NCBI GenBank assembly: GCA_963648205.1
Contig: CAVJCT010000026.1
Location: 5,021 to 69,020 of the forward strand
Direction of reading: 5' to 3'
Source of the DNA: UBA1181 sp963648205
Lineage (GTDB): Bacteria > Bacteroidota > Bacteroidia > Bacteroidales > Paludibacteraceae
Length of the DNA stretch: 64,000 bases
Shown here: positions 41,531-50,757 of the stretch, piece after piece
How the letters are laid out: each line of letters starts with the position of its first letter
Numbering within the stretch: position 1 is the stretch's first letter
Notes under the pieces: model-generated
Seen by the model: only the letters and a program-made list of their open reading frames with translations
What the model was told of the DNA's origin: nothing
Database searches by the model: none
Translations under genes and position numbers: made by a program

Positions 41531-44500
41531 ATGAAGCATTACACACACGAAGTTTGTCTATTTGTCCTTTTTATGCTGGTATTGCCAGTTGCTCTTGTTG
41601 GACAGTCTCTAACTCCAACGGGTCTGAAAATCGGTGGCTCGTTGGATGGTTGGGAATTGTACACGGGAAAGTATGTCCCTAACAAATACACTGATAATGA
41701 TGGAGATGTGGCGTATGATTATGGGTATGAGTGGACAAGTGTAACTGAAGCAGATGCGCGAAAGGATGGTCGAATCCTTTTGAGTAGTGATATTGGTGCT
41801 GTAGACCCGATTATTGCGTGTAGTGGTTTTTATGTGAATCCAGATAACGAAATCGTTATTCAAATAGGTAAAAATAGCGGTAAGGCAGAGGCAGTGAACG
41901 ACAGAAACGCACTCTATGCATACGCTGAGCGAATCAAGTACAGTTTTGATGTTACGGAAGAGAGTACGCTCTTCACTTACAAGTATGCGTGTGTGTTGCA
42001 TGTGCCTGATAATGACTCGCATACCTCTTATATGATGCCTGCGTTCTTGGTCTCTGTTTTGTTGGAGTCTCCTTCGGGACAGAAGATTACGCTTCCTTGC
42101 GAGAGTTTTTCGGGAAATGCCAGTTTCAATAACTCGATGAAACGAAATCCTTCAACTTGTCGTGAGTCAAAAGTGGAAAGTGGTCAAGACCCTGAAGACT
42201 ATGTCTATCAGCCTTGGACGACAGTCAGTTATGATTTGACTTCCTATATTGGATATAAGGTTACAATCGAAATTATCAATCACGACTGTTTGGTGGAGAA
42301 CAAATATGGCTCCGACAATTTGGGTGGAGGTAGCCATAAAGCCTACGGATATTTCTGGGGAAAAACAGAACCTTTGAAGTTGACCCCTAAAAATTGTGGT
42401 AATGATGATGCCATCATTGTTGCTCCGACAGGATTTGTAAATTATAATTGGTATCGCTGTGATGAGAGTGGTATTTTGCTGAAATCGGATGGAAATAAAA
42501 TCACGATTCCAGTGGATGAAATTGTCGATGGCGCACATTACTGCTGTGAAATGGTGGGTTCTAATGATGCTTGTACGAAAATCACTACTGATACCGTTCT
42601 TTCGACGATTGACCTGTTGGCAGATTTCGACTATGAGAATGATTGCGATATGAAGGTCAATTTCACCGATAAGAGCAAGGCTGAAAGAGATACCATTCAG
42701 AAATATCGCTGGGATTTCGGTGATGGATATTCGTCTACTTCGCCGTCGCCAACCCACGAGTATCTGAGTTCAGGTTCGTATGACGTTTCTTTGACCATCA
42801 TCTCTGGAAATGGATGTTCGAATACAATCACGAAGCCTGTTTCTGTTCGTCCACTTCCAATTTTGACTATCGACGGAGATCAGAATGTTTGTGAAGGTGA
42901 TATGATAGCCTTGTCGTGTCTCTCTTCGCAGGTCGGAAGTAGTTTCTTCTGGCTCAATCAGAAAGGAGATACGGTGTCGAGAGATATTTCTTTGCAAGAG
43001 AAAGCCACTGTGAGTCAGACCTATAGCGTTTATATCATTGACGAATATAGCTGCTCTTACAATAAGACGGTGAACGTTTCCGTTTCTGCTGCTCCGACGG
43101 TTTTCATCAAGGGAGACTCTTCCGTTTGCTTCAATACTCCTGCAAAATTGTGGGTTTGGGGTGATGCCGATGAGTATGTTTGGAGTACGGCGTATGTGGG
43201 TGATACGCTGAAATTAACCCCACAGCAGTCGTCAACTTATTGTGTAACAGGAGAATACACGCAGACGGGCTGTAAGGCTTCAAAATGTGTGAGTTTGAAA
43301 ATCAATCCTTTGCCAGATGTCAAGATTGAAGGTGCATCGTCTATCTGTTCAGGTAGTCAGACGACACTCTATGCGGTTGGAGCGAAGGAGTACTTGTGGC
43401 AGGATGTCTATTATGGTGATTCAATGATGGTTTCGCCTACTGAAACGACGGTTTATACGATTTTAGGAACAGATTCTAATGGATGTTCAAACAATTACGA
43501 GCATAAATTGGTGGTGAACAATTCGCCTGCGTTGGTGCTTCACGGTAATAAAGAGGTATGTGAAGGCGAGGCATTGACACTCTGGTTGGAAGGCGCGCAG
43601 TCCTATTTATGGGATGATGGTGTTACAAAATCGATGGTTACACGCACGCCAACGTTGAACACTACTTCATATAAGGTGCAAGGTTCGACAAACGGATGTG
43701 TTACAGATACGGTGATTCCGATTGTCGTAAATCCGGTTCCGACGATTTTTGTTCAAGGTCAGGAAGAGGTTTGTGAGGGTGAGAACATAACGCTCATGGT
43801 GCAAGGTGGTGATACCTACAAATGGGCGACGGGCGAGACGACGGCAACGATAGAGAAAACATTGGCAACCAGTCAAACTTTCTATGTGACGGGTTACTCT
43901 GATAAGAATTGTGTGGGTACTGCTTCATTCCCTGTAACTGTGCATCCACAACCTAAGTTCTCTATTCAAGGACCAACGGCTGTATGTGAAGGTGAGACGG
44001 TTCAACTCTCTGCCTTTAATGAAAATGACGATTGCACCTATCAGTGGGACAATGGTTATTTGGGTAAATCGTATGTGATGGCGATTTCAGACACGACGAC
44101 GTTCGAGGTGATGGCAACAGACACTGCAACTGGATGTTCTTCGATAAAGAAACACACGATTAGCACTTTGCCATTCCCAGAGGTGAGGGTGGATGGTAAA
44201 ACAACGGTTTGTAATGGCGTTACGATGCAGTTGGCTGCTTCGGGTGCGGCAAGTTACCTTTGGAGTGATAGTTCGACCACGAATATGCTCATTCAAAAGG
44301 CAACTGTGAACACGGTTATGTGGGTTGAAGGAACGACCAACGGCTGTACCACAAGAAAAGAAGTTCCAATCACGGTACTTCCTGCACCATACGTTTGGGT
44401 CGACGGAATCACAACGATTTGTTTTGGTGATACGTTGTATCTGACGGCTCGTGGTGCTGAGAGTTATCAGTGGAATGCTTCGGTGGATGGTCAAAATTAC

Positions 44501-46057
44501 AAGTCGAAGCCGAATGTCTCTTCCTACGTCTCTTTGATTGGAACGGGAGAAAATGGATGTACGACAAAATTGTCCATTCCGTTCACCGTACGTTCAAAAC
44601 CAACCGTCGGAATTTCAGGATTTGAAACCATCTGTAAGGATGGCACGGTATGTCTTTCTGCAACAGGTAGAGGACTTGTCCAATTTGCTTGGTCGACAGG
44701 TGAGTCTGCTCAGTCGATAGAGGCGACATTGCCGGAAACTAAAACATTTGAAGTACAAGCGTGGGATACCTTAGGATGTACCAACACTGCCCAATACACG
44801 GTTTACACGATTGACCCTCCAGTCATTTCCTTCACAGGCGACACTGTGGTATGCGATGGCGAGACAATCACTTTGGATGGACATGGCGCTTCTAATTTCT
44901 CATGGATAGCCAACGGTTCTATTGTCGGTCAAGGTTCAAGATTGTCATACGTTCCGAAGCGAAACATTGTAGTTCAGATGGTGGGCGTTCAGAATAATTG
45001 TTCATCCACAAGGGATATTTATGTAAAAGTCAATCAAATTCCGAACGTGGCAATCGTTGGTCCGACAGGAGTTTGTAAGAATGAATTGGTAGATTTGACG
45101 GCAACAGGAGCCGACAGATACGAATGGAGTACAGGCGACACAACTGCTACAATTAATTATCCTATATCAGTTACGACATCGTATATTGTCAATGGAATCA
45201 CAAAAAGTGGATGTAACGCAAAAAAAAGCGTTCGTGTAGAAGTATATCCCGATTTAAGTGTATCTTTGGAGGAAATTAGTAAGAGTGGCTGTCCGGATGC
45301 TCCAACGACGGTTGTTTTGGGTGCAGAAGGTGCGCTGAATTACACATACAGTAGTGAGCCATATAACGCAACTATCAGTGGTACAACATCTTACGATTTG
45401 GAAGCCTTGATAGATGAGCCGACAGAGGTCTATGTTATTGGTACGGACATTAATGGATGTAAGGGCTATGACACGATAAGCATTGAGCCAAAAACGAGTG
45501 AAGGAATGAGGTTTAACATCGTTCCTTCGATTGTAGAGGAGAGCAATCCTATCGTACATTTGACGGGAGTAAATCCGATCGAGGCTGAATGGTCTTGGCG
45601 ATTGAAAGCAGTATCAGAGCCACACGAGGTAGCCGAGTTGGACGGAATGTTTGTTCGCTATGAGTTTGATAAAGAGGAACTTGCGATAGAAGATTCGTTC
45701 AAAGTAGTGGTAAAAGTGAAGGATGAGAACGGATGTCAATACAGTCGTAGTTCGTATGTGTATGTTTGGAAAGACGTTTGGGCTCCAACTGCCTTTTCAC
45801 CGAACGGAGATGGAATGAATGATGTGTTCCGTTTCAAGGGAGGTGATTTTATAGAAGATTTCCATTACGTCATTTACAATCGCCATGGAAAGATTGTTTT
45901 CAAGGGTGATAGTGTAAAAGATGGCTGGGATGGAACCTATTCTAATGGTGAGGAATGTCCGATGGGCGTTTATGGTTGGTCTGTCTCTTACAAGAGTAAT
46001 TATAAAGGGATAGACAAATCAGGTGAGTACAAAGGATTTGTGAGTGTTATAAGATAG
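41531..46057 (+). CDS. large PKD/Ig-like repeat surface protein with type-B T9SS C-terminal domain
   Basis: A 1508-residue exported protein. The ATG at 41531 gives a clean signal peptide (MKHYTHEVCLFVLFMLVLPVALVG); an upstream in-frame TTG would put an extra hydrophobic stretch first. An N-terminal jelly-roll-like region (about 25-290) is followed by a PKD domain (about 375-450, YRWDFGDG and THEYLSSGSYDVSL), then eleven Ig-like repeats (about 440-1240). The last ~90 residues, from about 1415 (VWAPTAFSPNGDGMNDVFRF), match the CHU_C/gliding motility-associated type-B C-terminal domain that directs T9SS export. Type-B proteins are exported with a partner PorP/SprF protein, and such a gene lies 27 bp downstream. 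Adhesion is an inference. Confidence 0.9.
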   Translation: MKHYTHEVCLFVLFMLVLPVALVGQSLTPTGLKIGGSLDGWELYTGKYVPNKYTDNDGDVAYDYGYEWTSVTEADARKDGRILLSSDIGAVDPIIACSGFYVNPDNEIVIQIGKNSGKAEAVNDRNALYAYAERIKYSFDVTEESTLFTYKYACVLHVPDNDSHTSYMMPAFLVSVLLESPSGQKITLPCESFSGNASFNNSMKRNPSTCRESKVESGQDPEDYVYQPWTTVSYDLTSYIGYKVTIEIINHDCLVENKYGSDNLGGGSHKAYGYFWGKTEPLKLTPKNCGNDDAIIVAPTGFVNYNWYRCDESGILLKSDGNKITIPVDEIVDGAHYCCEMVGSNDACTKITTDTVLSTIDLLADFDYENDCDMKVNFTDKSKAERDTIQKYRWDFGDGYSSTSPSPTHEYLSSGSYDVSLTIISGNGCSNTITKPVSVRPLPILTIDGDQNVCEGDMIALSCLSSQVGSSFFWLNQKGDTVSRDISLQEKATVSQTYSVYIIDEYSCSYNKTVNVSVSAAPTVFIKGDSSVCFNTPAKLWVWGDADEYVWSTAYVGDTLKLTPQQSSTYCVTGEYTQTGCKASKCVSLKINPLPDVKIEGASSICSGSQTTLYAVGAKEYLWQDVYYGDSMMVSPTETTVYTILGTDSNGCSNNYEHKLVVNNSPALVLHGNKEVCEGEALTLWLEGAQSYLWDDGVTKSMVTRTPTLNTTSYKVQGSTNGCVTDTVIPIVVNPVPTIFVQGQEEVCEGENITLMVQGGDTYKWATGETTATIEKTLATSQTFYVTGYSDKNCVGTASFPVTVHPQPKFSIQGPTAVCEGETVQLSAFNENDDCTYQWDNGYLGKSYVMAISDTTTFEVMATDTATGCSSIKKHTISTLPFPEVRVDGKTTVCNGVTMQLAASGAASYLWSDSSTTNMLIQKATVNTVMWVEGTTNGCTTRKEVPITVLPAPYVWVDGITTICFGDTLYLTARGAESYQWNASVDGQNYKSKPNVSSYVSLIGTGENGCTTKLSIPFTVRSKPTVGISGFETICKDGTVCLSATGRGLVQFAWSTGESAQSIEATLPETKTFEVQAWDTLGCTNTAQYTVYTIDPPVISFTGDTVVCDGETITLDGHGASNFSWIANGSIVGQGSRLSYVPKRNIVVQMVGVQNNCSSTRDIYVKVNQIPNVAIVGPTGVCKNELVDLTATGADRYEWSTGDTTATINYPISVTTSYIVNGITKSGCNAKKSVRVEVYPDLSVSLEEISKSGCPDAPTTVVLGAEGALNYTYSSEPYNATISGTTSYDLEALIDEPTEVYVIGTDINGCKGYDTISIEPKTSEGMRFNIVPSIVEESNPIVHLTGVNPIEAEWSWRLKAVSEPHEVAELDGMFVRYEFDKEELAIEDSFKVVVKVKDENGCQYSRSSYVYVWKDVWAPTAFSPNGDGMNDVFRFKGGDFIEDFHYVIYNRHGKIVFKGDSVKDGWDGTYSNGEECPMGVYGWSVSYKSNYKGIDKSGEYKGFVSVIR
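42850..45255 (+). repeat. eleven Ig-like repeats within the surface protein
   Basis: Units of about 70-78 residues (213-235 bp) start near 42856, 43091, 43312, 43525, 43735, 43948, 44170, 44386, 44599, 44815 and 45040. Each begins with a V.V.G...VC.GE...L...G pattern (for example VCEGEALTLWLEG, VCEGENITLMVQG), then a Y.W..G segment, a T.Y.V.GT segment and a GC. The DNA is diverged, so recent tandem duplication is not obvious. Two cysteines per unit could form a disulfide. Confidence 0.85.
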
Positions 46058-46084
46058 ATTGAGTAGAAAGATAACTACAGTTAA

Positions 46085-47074
46085 GTGATGAGAAAATTTT
46101 TACTAGGAATATTGGTGGGATTAAGTTTATTCTCATTCAGTGCGATGGGTCAGGACTATGGTTTAACGAGCCATAACACGATGCCGTTTGCGTTGAACCC
46201 TTCATTGGCGGGTGCTGCAAACTCCGTTCGTTTCGGCTTGAATTATCGTCAGCATTGGCCTGCGTTAGGGAATAAGTTTCATACAATCCGTGCATCCTAC
46301 GACCAGAACTTTTACAAGCAGATGTGTTCCGTCGGTGTTGCCTATATGTATGATAACCTGGCTGGAGGTTGTATGCAAACGCATGAGTTTGATTTGATTT
46401 ACGCTCACACGATTCGTCTTAAACCTCACTATTTCATTCGATTAGGTGTACAAGCTGCTTTGTTTGCTAATTTCTTAGGTGATGGTCAGGTGTTCGAGGA
46501 TCAATGGTCTGACTACTACCGTCGAGTTGTAAAGAATACAAGTGAAAATATCGGTGATAAAGATTCGCGCGTCTACCCAGACTTCTCAGCGGGTGGTTCG
46601 TTCGTGATTGAGAATATGCTCACTTTCGGTGTTGCCATCTATCACATTGGTCAGCCTAAAAATGGTTTCTTGGATAAGAGTGAGAACGTGTTGAATCGTA
46701 AGTTGACAGTTCACGCAAGTTACTTCAAAGACTTGTTGACGAAAAATGGTTTGTTTGGTCGTTCAGACTTGTCAAGCAACTATTTGTTCTTCAATGTCTA
46801 CTATCAGATTCAAGGACAAGACCAAAATTTCTACTCTGGAATCGGTTTGCTTTACAGTCCGTTGATTGTGGGTGTCGCATTCAAGTCTGATTTCCGCGAT
46901 GTTTACACCCCTTCATTCATGGCAGGTTTGCAGTTTGGTAGTTTCCAATTCACTTATTCATACGATTTGTTTACAGGATACAAGAACAAGAACGGATCAT
47001 GGTCGCATGAGTTGAACTTGGTTTACATTATTCGTAAACACGAGAAGTATCCTTGTCCGGTTGTTTACTGGTAA
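46085..47074 (+). CDS. PorP/SprF family outer-membrane protein
   Basis: A 329-residue protein with a signal peptide (MMRKFLLGILVGLSLFSFSAMG|Q). The N-terminal DYGLTSHNTMPFALNPSLAGAA is the diagnostic PorP/SprF opening, followed by alternating amphipathic beta strands and a C-terminal strand ending in YIIRKHEKYPCPVVYW. In T9SS biology SprF is needed for secretion of SprB, and its paralogues pair with individual type-B proteins. Its position 27 bp after the large type-B protein gene matches this. It probably sits in the outer membrane as a beta barrel. No core T9SS genes (porK, L, M, N, sprA) lie in the window. Confidence 0.9.
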   Translation: MMRKFLLGILVGLSLFSFSAMGQDYGLTSHNTMPFALNPSLAGAANSVRFGLNYRQHWPALGNKFHTIRASYDQNFYKQMCSVGVAYMYDNLAGGCMQTHEFDLIYAHTIRLKPHYFIRLGVQAALFANFLGDGQVFEDQWSDYYRRVVKNTSENIGDKDSRVYPDFSAGGSFVIENMLTFGVAIYHIGQPKNGFLDKSENVLNRKLTVHASYFKDLLTKNGLFGRSDLSSNYLFFNVYYQIQGQDQNFYSGIGLLYSPLIVGVAFKSDFRDVYTPSFMAGLQFGSFQFTYSYDLFTGYKNKNGSWSHELNLVYIIRKHEKYPCPVVYW

Positions 47075-47084
47075 TCTGTGGATT

Positions 47085-47723
47085 ATGGATTTGGAGAACG
47101 AATTCTTGGAGAAATACATTCTGGCTCATATAGACAATGAGCCAGAGTACTTAAAAAGGTTGGTGCGCGACACTAACCTTTATACGTTAAAGCCGAGGAT
47201 GTTGTCGGGGCATCTGCAAGGACGAATGTTGAAGATGTTCTGCGAGATGATGTCGGCAAAGAGAATTTTGGAGATTGGCACTTTCACGGGCTATTCTGCA
47301 TTGTGTATGGCTGAGGCTTTGCCAGAAGACGGCGAACTTCACACCATCGAGATCTTTGATGAATTAGAGGAGTTCTTGGACAAGCGGTTCTCAGAAAGTG
47401 ATTATGCAGACAAAATTCATCTTCATATTGGAGACGCTGCGAAGGTCATTCCACAATTAAACGGCTTGTTCGACGTTGTCTTTATGGATGGCAATAAACG
47501 TCATTACGAGCAGTATTTTGAGGTGGTCTATCCGAAGTTGAGAGTTGGCGGTTTGATCATTGCCGATAACACCTTGTGGGATGGACACGTCTTGGAAGAC
47601 TCGAAAGATGCTCAGACATTAGGAATACAGCGGTTCAACGATATGATCTATAAAGACGATAGAGTTGAGAAGGTGATTGTTCCTGTTCGAGATGGAATGA
47701 CGTTGATTCGTAAAGTGAAATAG
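47085..47723 (+). CDS. O-methyltransferase, caffeoyl-CoA-type
   Basis: A 212-residue SAM-dependent class I O-methyltransferase. The ATG at 47085 lies 10 bp after the PorP gene; an earlier in-frame start overlaps it and adds a non-family extension, so it was rejected. SAM motif I is RILEIGTFTGYSALCMAE near 56-73, the metal-binding aspartates are in VVFMDGNKRHYEQYF and the LIIADNTLWDG segment near 159-169 closes the site. Relatives methylate catechol-type or tRNA substrates (TrmR in Bacillus); the substrate here is unknown. Confidence 0.88.
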   Translation: MDLENEFLEKYILAHIDNEPEYLKRLVRDTNLYTLKPRMLSGHLQGRMLKMFCEMMSAKRILEIGTFTGYSALCMAEALPEDGELHTIEIFDELEEFLDKRFSESDYADKIHLHIGDAAKVIPQLNGLFDVVFMDGNKRHYEQYFEVVYPKLRVGGLIIADNTLWDGHVLEDSKDAQTLGIQRFNDMIYKDDRVEKVIVPVRDGMTLIRKVK

Positions 47724-47747
47724 AAATATAATTCAGAAGAAAAACGA

Positions 47748-48290
47748 ATGAGACTAAATACGATAGGAAGAATTTTTTCAAAAAAGAATGTAGTAAAAGC
47801 CTTTGTTTGGATGGCTTTGCCACTTTCTTTTTTCGTCGTTTCATGCAAAGACAGTGATTCATCAGAAGATACAATCGAGGAGATTCGTGCCAATAAAGAG
47901 AAGGGCGAAACCTATTTGCAGTGGATTGCAAACCAATCTGGAGTGAAGAAAGACCCTTCAGGCTTGCTTTATAAGCCGGTCGTTTCCACAACTAACACAA
48001 AACCAGGTGCGAGAGATACGGTTTGTATACATTATAATGGTTTTCAAACAAATGGGTCGCAGTTTATTGCGAAGAGCGATACCATTGCGATGGAAGATTT
48101 GGAAAAAGGTTTATACATTGGGTTAAGGCACATGGGCGAGGGTTCTACCTACAATCTTTATGTTCCTTATTATCTGATGTATGGAACATCCAAAGCAACG
48201 ACCGTTTATGATGGAAATTCGATTACGATAACAGAATATTCTGCCCTTATGTATGAAATGAGGTTAGATTCTATTATTTTTGTAAAGTAA
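47748..48290 (+). CDS. FKBP-type peptidyl-prolyl isomerase-like lipoprotein
   Basis: A 180-residue exported lipoprotein. The signal ends with the lipobox FFVVSC, giving lipidated Cys33, followed by a Ser/Asp/Glu tether. The C-terminal domain (about 85-180) has the FKBP fold outline: DTVCIHYNGFQTNGSQFIAKS, then a GLYIGLRHMGEGSTYNLYVPYYLMYG flap and a final MRLDSIIFVK strand. Several usual active-site aromatic residues are replaced, so isomerase activity is uncertain. It starts 24 bp after the methyltransferase gene. Confidence 0.8.
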   Translation: MRLNTIGRIFSKKNVVKAFVWMALPLSFFVVSCKDSDSSEDTIEEIRANKEKGETYLQWIANQSGVKKDPSGLLYKPVVSTTNTKPGARDTVCIHYNGFQTNGSQFIAKSDTIAMEDLEKGLYIGLRHMGEGSTYNLYVPYYLMYGTSKATTVYDGNSITITEYSALMYEMRLDSIIFVK

Positions 48291-48348
48291 AAGTTTATTT
48301 TCAAGTTCGTTTAAGAATATAATAACTAACTAATATATACTTAGAGTT

Positions 48349-49620
48349 ATGTTGACGTTAAAGGTTATCACAGAGAATCCGGACGAGGTAGTCCGCAAGT
48401 TGGCGAGAAAGCAGTTCGACGCGAAAGAGCCGATTGCGAAAGTTTTGGAATTGGACAAGATCCGCAGAACTTCCCAAGCCTCCTTGGATTCAATTTTAGC
48501 AGAGATCAATGCTTTGTCGAAGAGCGTAGGCCAGTTGATGAAAGAAGGAAAGAAAGACGAGGCTCAGTCTGCTAAGGATAAGGTCGCAGCTCTTAAAGAG
48601 CAGACGAAGGAGTTGCAAGCAGGTATGGACGACGCTCAGTCTAAGATTACCGCTATCCTTTGCACTGTTCCTAATATGCCATACGACGACGTTCCAGACG
48701 GAAAGACTGCTGAGGACAATGAGGTAGTCAAGATGGGTAACCAAGTGGTAGAATTGCCAGCTGACGCTCTTCCACACTGGGAGTTGGCTAAGAAATATGA
48801 CTTGATCGATTTTGAATTAGGTGTTAAGATTACAGGTGCAGGTTTCCCTGTTTACAAGGGTCAAGGTGCTCGTCTCCAACGTGCGTTGATCAATTTCTTC
48901 TTGGACGAGGCTCGTGCTGCAGGATATACTGAGATTATGCCACCAACAGTGGTTAATCAGGCTTCAGGTTTCGGTACTGGTCAATTGCCAGACAAGGAAG
49001 GTCAGATGTATCACTGCGAGGTAGACGACCTTTATTTGATTCCAACAGCAGAGGTGCCTGTAACGAATATCTATCGTGATGTCATCTTGGATGAGAAGGA
49101 TCTTCCAATCAAGAATTGTGCGTACACACAATGTTTCCGTCGTGAGGCAGGTTCTTACGGAAAGGACGTTCGTGGTTTGAACCGTTTGCATGAGTTCTCT
49201 AAAATTGAGATCGTTAGAATCGATACTCCAGAACACTCAAAAGAGTCACACAAAGAGATGTTGGCACACGTTGAGAGTTTGGTTCAGAAGTTGGAGTTGC
49301 CATACCGTATTCTTCACCTTTGCGGTGGCGATATGAGTTTCACTGCTGCAACTTGCTACGACTTTGAGGTTTACTCAGAGGCACAAAAACGTTGGTTGGA
49401 GGTTTCTTCAGTTTCTAACTTTGATTCTTACCAAGCAAACCGTTTGAAATGTCGTTACAAGGGAGCAGACAAGAAGACGCAACTTTGCCACACTTTGAAT
49501 GGTAGTGCGTTGGCTTTGCCTCGTATCGTGGCTGCCCTTTTGGAGAACAACCAAACCCCTGAAGGAATCCGCATTCCAAAGGCTTTGGTTCCTTACACTG
49601 GTTTTGAGTATATCAAATAA
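48349..49620 (+). CDS. serS: seryl-tRNA synthetase
   Basis: A 423-residue class II synthetase. The N-terminal coiled-coil arm (about 30-105) is rich in Lys, Glu and Ala. The class II motif 2 region is CFRREAGSYGKDVRGLNRLHEF near 263-284 and motif 3 is NGSALALPRIVAALLENNQ near 384-402. The TAEVPVTN segment at about 230 binds serine. Charged tRNA-Ser also supplies selenocysteine pathways, but no sel genes are seen here. It is followed by a hairpin terminator with a UUCG loop. Confidence 0.97.
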   Translation: MLTLKVITENPDEVVRKLARKQFDAKEPIAKVLELDKIRRTSQASLDSILAEINALSKSVGQLMKEGKKDEAQSAKDKVAALKEQTKELQAGMDDAQSKITAILCTVPNMPYDDVPDGKTAEDNEVVKMGNQVVELPADALPHWELAKKYDLIDFELGVKITGAGFPVYKGQGARLQRALINFFLDEARAAGYTEIMPPTVVNQASGFGTGQLPDKEGQMYHCEVDDLYLIPTAEVPVTNIYRDVILDEKDLPIKNCAYTQCFRREAGSYGKDVRGLNRLHEFSKIEIVRIDTPEHSKESHKEMLAHVESLVQKLELPYRILHLCGGDMSFTAATCYDFEVYSEAQKRWLEVSSVSNFDSYQANRLKCRYKGADKKTQLCHTLNGSALALPRIVAALLENNQTPEGIRIPKALVPYTGFEYIK

Positions 49621-49662
49621 TAAAGCAGTCATTTAGTTTGTCAACTATTTGTACAGAAATAG

Positions 49663-49701
49663 GGTGCAAAAGTCGTGTTCGCATGGCTTTCGCACCTTTT
49701 T
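49663..49701 (+). terminator. terminator of serS, UUCG tetraloop
   Basis: 49663-49677 pairs with 49682-49696 around a TTCG tetraloop (14 of 15 positions paired, including two G-T pairs; one A-C mismatch), followed by TTTTT at 49697-49701. It starts 42 bp after the serS stop and lies just before aguA. Confidence 0.8.
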
Positions 49702-49722
49702 CGTATATAAACAAGTTATAAT

Positions 49723-50751
49723 ATGGAAAATCCATCGATTGTTTTGCCTCCCGAGTGGACGGAGCAGAGTGGGGTGATGTTGACATGGCCCCATGAAGAT
49801 AGTGATTGGAATTATATATTAGATGAGGTAACGGCGTGTTACGTCAATGTTGCCAAAGAGATTGCAAAAAGAGAACGCTTGCTCATTGTCTGTCGAGATG
49901 AAGAGAGAGTGAGAGACTTGCTGTCTGATATTCAGGATGTTATCACTTTCAAGACGATTGATAGCAATGACACGTGGGCAAGAGATCACGGTCCGATAAC
50001 CGTTTTCGTAGATGGAGTCCCCATGCTTTATGATTTCCAATTCAATGGTTGGGGATTGAAGTTTGCTGCCAATAAAGACAATCAAATCAATAAGCAACTC
50101 TTTGAAAAAGAGACATTTACGGCAGAAACGGGCTATTATTCACTGCTCCATTATGTTTTGGAGGGTGGCAGCATAGAATCGGATGGAAAAGGGACACTGA
50201 TGACGACCTCCGAGTGTCTTCTATCTTGCAATAGAAATGAAAATCTTTCAAAAGGAGAAGTAGAAGATTTTTTGAAGCAAGTGTTTGGTTTAGAGCGAGT
50301 TCTGTGGATTGATCATGGCTATTTAGCAGGAGATGATACTGATAGTCACGTCGATACATTGGCACGATTCTGCAATGAAAACACGATTGCGTATGTGCAG
50401 TGTGAAGACCCAGAAGACGAGCATTATGAAGAGTTGAAACAAATGGAAGAGGAACTGAAATCATTCAAGCAAATGGATGGAAACCCATACAATTTGGTGG
50501 CTTTGCCATTGCCATCTGCCAAATATGAAGACGATTTCAGATTGCCTGCGACGTATGCTAACTTCTTGATAATCAATAAGGCTGTATTAGTTCCAGTATA
50601 TGGTGTGAAGGAAGATGAGATTGCATTAGCAAGACTTCAACAGGTGTTTTCAGATAGAGAAGTGGTGGGGGTTGACTGTTCAGTATTGATTCGTCAACAC
50701 GGTTCACTTCATTGTATAACGATGCAACTGCCCGAGGGCGTTTTAAAATAA
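49723..50751 (+). CDS. aguA: agmatine deiminase
   Basis: A 342-residue enzyme of the guanidino-group-modifying family converting agmatine to N-carbamoylputrescine and ammonia. The catalytic residues are in DTWARDHGP (about 87-95), EGGSIESDG near 146, the GDDTDSHVD block near 204-212 with the catalytic His, and the final nucleophilic cysteine in GSLHCITMQ near 330. Length fits the family. It is followed by aguB at 6 bp. Together they form the second half of the arginine decarboxylase route to putrescine; no speA is visible. Confidence 0.95.
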   Translation: MENPSIVLPPEWTEQSGVMLTWPHEDSDWNYILDEVTACYVNVAKEIAKRERLLIVCRDEERVRDLLSDIQDVITFKTIDSNDTWARDHGPITVFVDGVPMLYDFQFNGWGLKFAANKDNQINKQLFEKETFTAETGYYSLLHYVLEGGSIESDGKGTLMTTSECLLSCNRNENLSKGEVEDFLKQVFGLERVLWIDHGYLAGDDTDSHVDTLARFCNENTIAYVQCEDPEDEHYEELKQMEEELKSFKQMDGNPYNLVALPLPSAKYEDDFRLPATYANFLIINKAVLVPVYGVKEDEIALARLQQVFSDREVVGVDCSVLIRQHGSLHCITMQLPEGVLK

Positions 50752-50757
50752 GAAAAG

